Of a stretch of DNA of 64,000 nucleotides, positions 61,293 through 64,000 are shown piece by piece (the stretch's first letter is position 1; each line of letters starts with the position of its first letter). Location of the stretch: assembly GCA_945903275.1 (NCBI GenBank), contig CAMDNW010000003.1, positions 62,001 to 126,000 on the forward strand, read 5' to 3'. Made by a program: the position numbers and the translations under genes. Under the pieces are notes generated by a model. It was not told where the DNA came from and did no database searches. It saw nothing but the letters and a program-made list of their open reading frames with translations. Source of the stretch: Thermoflexus hugenholtzii JAD2. Lineage in GTDB: Bacteria > Chloroflexota > Dehalococcoidia > UBA2979.

Positions 61293-62147
61293 ATGAGCGT
61301 ACGTATCGTCACTGACTCCACCGCCGACATCTCGCCCGAACTGGCCGCACAGCACCAGATCACCATCGTCCCGCTGGTCGTCATCTTCGGCGACGAGGTG
61401 CTGCAGGACGGTATCGACATCACTTCAGAGCGCTTCTTTAAGCGGCTGGTGCGCGAGCCACAGTTACCGACAACCTCGCAGCCCTCAGTAGGCGCGTTCC
61501 AGGAGGTCTACGAGGCACTGAAAGCGGACGGCGCGACTGAGATTCTCTCGATCCACCTGTCCGGCAAACTCAGCAAAACCATCGAGTCCGCGCGTCAGGC
61601 TGCTGCCGAAATCGAAGGCGTGCGCATCGTGCACATCGACTCGCACCTCGCGTCGCTCGCGCTCGGCATGGGCGTCATCCACGCCGCCGAGGACGCCGCA
61701 GCCGCCCTGCCATTCGAGACGATCCGCGCCCGCGTTGAGGCGCAGTTCGAGCGCACCCAGATATTCTTCATGGTCGACACGCTCGAATATCTGCGGCGCG
61801 GCGGTCGCATTGGCCGCGGGCAGGAACTGCTCGGCTCACTGTTGCAGTTCAAACCGATCCTCTCGATTCGCGACGGCGAGGTCGTGCCAGTCGGTCGCGT
61901 CCGCACCAAACAAAAGGCGATGGAAGAATTGCTGCGGCTCGCTGGCGAACTGCGCCCATGGTCCGAAGCGGTCGTCGTCCACGCCACCACGCCTGACTCG
62001 ATGGAGTACCTAGTGGAACGCCTCCACGGGATGGTGCCCGAAGTACCGATTACACTGGGGCGGATCACTCCCGTCGTCGGCGTCCACGCTGGCCCGGGGC
62101 TGCTCGGAATCGCCATCGTCTCCTCCCCGTCCGTCACCGAGGCCTGA
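61293..62147 (+). CDS. fakB: DegV family fatty-acid-binding protein (FakB)
   Basis: The 284-residue DegV protein binds a fatty acid in its cleft. It has VRIVTDSTADISPELA, DGIDITSERFFKRLV, TTSQPSVGAFQEVYEAL with the ligand-contact Ser, ILSIHLSGKLSKTIESARQAA (the usual SGT is SGK here) and DTLEYLRRGGRIGRGQELLGSLLQFKPILSI. It lies ten bases after fakA, and the two together form a fatty acid kinase. The overlapping recG follows (TGATG). Confidence 0.92.
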   Translation: MSVRIVTDSTADISPELAAQHQITIVPLVVIFGDEVLQDGIDITSERFFKRLVREPQLPTTSQPSVGAFQEVYEALKADGATEILSIHLSGKLSKTIESARQAAAEIEGVRIVHIDSHLASLALGMGVIHAAEDAAAALPFETIRARVEAQFERTQIFFMVDTLEYLRRGGRIGRGQELLGSLLQFKPILSIRDGEVVPVGRVRTKQKAMEELLRLAGELRPWSEAVVVHATTPDSMEYLVERLHGMVPEVPITLGRITPVVGVHAGPGLLGIAIVSSPSVTEA

Positions 62148-64000
62148 TGGCTGACCTTGCCCGTCTGGAGGCCGTCCTGCAACGCGAGTTGCAGGCAGGA
62201 TGTAGCGACAACACCATCGAGGGCGGCCTCGACGAACTGATCCGCATCCAGGCCCGAGGCGAGCAGCCGCGCTCGCCCCTGCTACGCATGGTTTCGGCGC
62301 TCCCCGCCACCGGCTACCGCTCCCTGCCCGTCGAGGAGCGCCGCGTCTGGGCCCGCCGAGCGCTCGCAACTATCGTGCATGAGCTTGCGCTGGCCTCGGC
62401 GGCACTCAAGGTGCCAGGAATGCCACGCACGAAGCCTGCTTCGAAGCGACCCTTCGCCCGGCGCGCGGTAGCGTCCACGCAAGATGAGGATGGCGAGGCA
62501 CGAGCCAGCGCATCGCCCGCCCGGCCGACGCGTGCCTCGCGCACCGACCGGGAACTGGCGGCGGTGCGGCAGACGCTGCCAGACGGTGCGGCGGCGCTCG
62601 ACCTGCCCCTACCGCTCGCGGGGCTGCGGCTCGGCACTGCGACCTTCAGCAGACTCGCGAAACTGGGCATAGTGAGCATCGGCGATGCGCTGCGCTACTA
62701 CCCGTACCGGCACCACGACTTCTCGCACGCGGTGCCGATATCGCAACTACGCGTTGGGCCTGACCAGACGGTGCGCGGCATCATCGACAAAGTGTCCGAG
62801 GTGCGCATGGGCCGCGGCGGCCGGATGCGCAGCACCGAGGCATGGCTCACCGACGAGTACGGCTCGCGCATCCAGTTGATCTGGTTCAATCAGCCGTTCC
62901 TAGCGCGCAACTTGCACGTGGGGACGGAGATCGTCGTCTCCGGCAGCGTGAATGCGTTCCGGGGCCGTCCGTCGTTCTCGAACCCTGAGTTCGAGCGCCT
63001 GAACTCTTCCCCCTCCCTCTCGGCGGGGGAGGGCGTGGGTGGGGGTGACTCTGGTCTCCGCATGTTGCCGGTCTACCACCTGACCGAGGGCATCCCGCAG
63101 CGCCGCATGCGCGAGACCATCGCCGCAATCGTCGAGCGATTCGTGGACCGCCTCGACGACCCACTCCCTGAGGACGTACGCTCGCGTCACGGCTTCCCGG
63201 GCATCATCGAGGCGATCCGCCAGATTCACTATCCAGAAGACGCGGCGCACCTCACCTCCGCTCGCCGTCGCCTCGCGTTCGATGAGTTGCTCGCCATCCA
63301 ACTGGGCGTGGTCGGGCGCAAGCGATTATGGCAGCAACAGGGCGACGCCCCCGCCATCGACGCCTGCGCAGCCTCCAAGGCTTTCCTTGCTGCGCTGCCG
63401 TACGCGCTCACCGGCGCGCAGCGGCGCGTGCTCGACGATGTGCTCGGCGACATCAAGCGGACGGTACCGATGGCGAGGATGCTCGAGGGCGATGTCGGTT
63501 CCGGCAAAACGGTGGTCGCGCTCGCCGCAATGCTCGGCGCGGTAGCCAACGGGATGCAGGCCGTAATGATGGCGCCCACCGAAGTGCTAGCAGAGCAGCA
63601 CTTCCGCACCATCTGCACGCTGCTCGCGGGCGAACCGGAACCGCCGCTCAACGGGATGGTGATGCTGCCGTTCCTGACCCGGCCGCTGAAAGTGGTGCTC
63701 CTCACTGGCTCGACGCGCGCAAAGGAACGCCGCGAGGCGCTCGATGCCATCGCGAGCGGCGGCGCACAGATCATCGTGGGCACACACGCGCTCATCCAGG
63801 AGGGCGTGGACTTCGACCACCTAGGACTCGCAGTGGTAGACGAGCAGCACCGCTTTGGCGTGATGCAGCGATCTGCGCTACGCGACAAAGGCGGCACCCC
63901 CCATCTGCTGGTAATGACCGCCACGCCGATCCCGAGGTCGCTGGCGCTGACGGTGTACGGCGATCTCGATCTCTCCGTGATCGATGAGATGCCGCCCGGC
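62147..64000 (+). CDS. recG: ATP-dependent DNA helicase RecG, 3' partial
   Basis: The ATG at 62147 overlaps the fakB stop, and 618 codons are visible up to the last base; the remainder lies outside. The N-terminal half carries an extended region, the wedge/OB domain (TVRGIIDKVSEVRMGRGGRMR) and the helicase domain starts at LTGAQRRVLDDVLGD. Walker A is GDVGSGKT (residues about 448-455), followed by APTEVLAEQHF, IIVGTHALIQ, DEQHRFGVMQR and TATPIPRSLALT. RecG rescues stalled replication forks by fork reversal. A GC-rich palindromic repeat lies in frame near residues 287-301. The N-terminal 170 residues are unusually long. Confidence 0.94.
   Translation, partial: MADLARLEAVLQRELQAGCSDNTIEGGLDELIRIQARGEQPRSPLLRMVSALPATGYRSLPVEERRVWARRALATIVHELALASAALKVPGMPRTKPASKRPFARRAVASTQDEDGEARASASPARPTRASRTDRELAAVRQTLPDGAAALDLPLPLAGLRLGTATFSRLAKLGIVSIGDALRYYPYRHHDFSHAVPISQLRVGPDQTVRGIIDKVSEVRMGRGGRMRSTEAWLTDEYGSRIQLIWFNQPFLARNLHVGTEIVVSGSVNAFRGRPSFSNPEFERLNSSPSLSAGEGVGGGDSGLRMLPVYHLTEGIPQRRMRETIAAIVERFVDRLDDPLPEDVRSRHGFPGIIEAIRQIHYPEDAAHLTSARRRLAFDELLAIQLGVVGRKRLWQQQGDAPAIDACAASKAFLAALPYALTGAQRRVLDDVLGDIKRTVPMARMLEGDVGSGKTVVALAAMLGAVANGMQAVMMAPTEVLAEQHFRTICTLLAGEPEPPLNGMVMLPFLTRPLKVVLLTGSTRAKERREALDAIASGGAQIIVGTHALIQEGVDFDHLGLAVVDEQHRFGVMQRSALRDKGGTPHLLVMTATPIPRSLALTVYGDLDLSVIDEMPPG
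63007..63048. repeat. Dispersed GC-rich palindromic repeat, copy D, inside recG
   Basis: The copy keeps the family layout: CCCCCTCCCTCTC, then GGCGGGGGAGGG and the tail GTGGGTGGGGGTGA. It is translated in frame as SSPSLSAGEGVGGGDS between the wedge domain strand NPEFERL and the conserved LPVYHLTEG. That spot is a variable loop in RecG, so the insertion is tolerated. Confidence 0.8.

Overview
This is a GC-rich bacterial chromosome segment of 64 kb. It is densely packed, with many 4-base ATGA or GTGA overlaps between consecutive genes. The gene set suggests a monoderm, Chloroflexota-like organism of Dehalococcoidia type. The supporting features are a SufRCBD-Rieske-SufS-SufU-SufT Fe-S operon, a UPF0182 membrane protein, an LprG-like lipoprotein paired with a drug-proton antiporter, a CIRCE-controlled groEL without groES, nickel superoxide dismutase, and the absence of outer-membrane or LPS genes. 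This assignment is an inference of moderate confidence, because no 16S rRNA or other phylogenetic marker is present.

Layout. 1-5.2 kb: end of a glycolate oxidase operon (glcE, glcF), an orphan solute-binding lipoprotein and a membrane-anchored Rieske-like protein that has lost all four cluster ligands. 5.2-12.3 kb: an eight-gene suf operon on the minus strand, read from a SufR-type regulator. 12.4-14.4 kb: MaoC hydratase, phosphodiesterase and YceI protein. 14.4-14.9 kb: a gene-free stretch with a perfect 16-bp parS (ParB-binding) site inside a 28-bp palindrome. 14.9-26 kb: methylmalonyl-CoA mutase large subunit, a frameshifted secreted protein with hexanucleotide repeats, a DNA glycosylase, a formyltransferase-alanine dehydrogenase-HAD operon, hotdog-fold enzymes including a HadA/HadB-like pair, a GltD-like oxidoreductase and an AI-2E-family exporter. 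26-34.3 kb: membrane protein, DinB proteins, YyaL, PspC, EVE and a rifampin-phosphotransferase-like enzyme split into two genes. 34.3-38 kb: a second Fe-S module (ErpA-type carrier, second SufR-type regulator, NifS/IscS-type desulfurase) followed by msrA. 38-43.2 kb: solitary nuoB, PuuD-like membrane protein, NiSOD with its maturation protease, a decayed HDOD gene and groEL. 43.3-46.1 kb: secreted helical protein and the LprG/P55-like lipoprotein-MFS pair. 46.2-56.5 kb: nth and an arginine cluster argJ-argB-(UPF0182)-argD-argG-(mscL)-argH. 56.5-64 kb: rpe, MFS, and the block rpmB / fakA(yloV)-fakB(degV)-recG, with recG running off the end.

Three themes stand out. First, replication: the parS site lies close to a place where the + strand changes from strongly C-rich, whatever the gene orientation, to neutral or G-rich, so an origin-proximal position is plausible. 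Second, decay: at least eight genes are broken by single-base lesions or frameshifts (VOC, GNAT, MscL, DNA-alkylation repair, histidine kinase tail, HDOD, ZnuB-like permease, the secreted repeat protein). Several stops look like Trp or Gln codons hit by a G-to-A or C-to-T transition, while the rest of the protein is still well conserved. Third, a family of short GC-rich palindromic repeats is scattered between genes, and one copy lies in frame inside recG.

I saw no tRNA, rRNA, CRISPR array, complete insertion sequence or phage gene.
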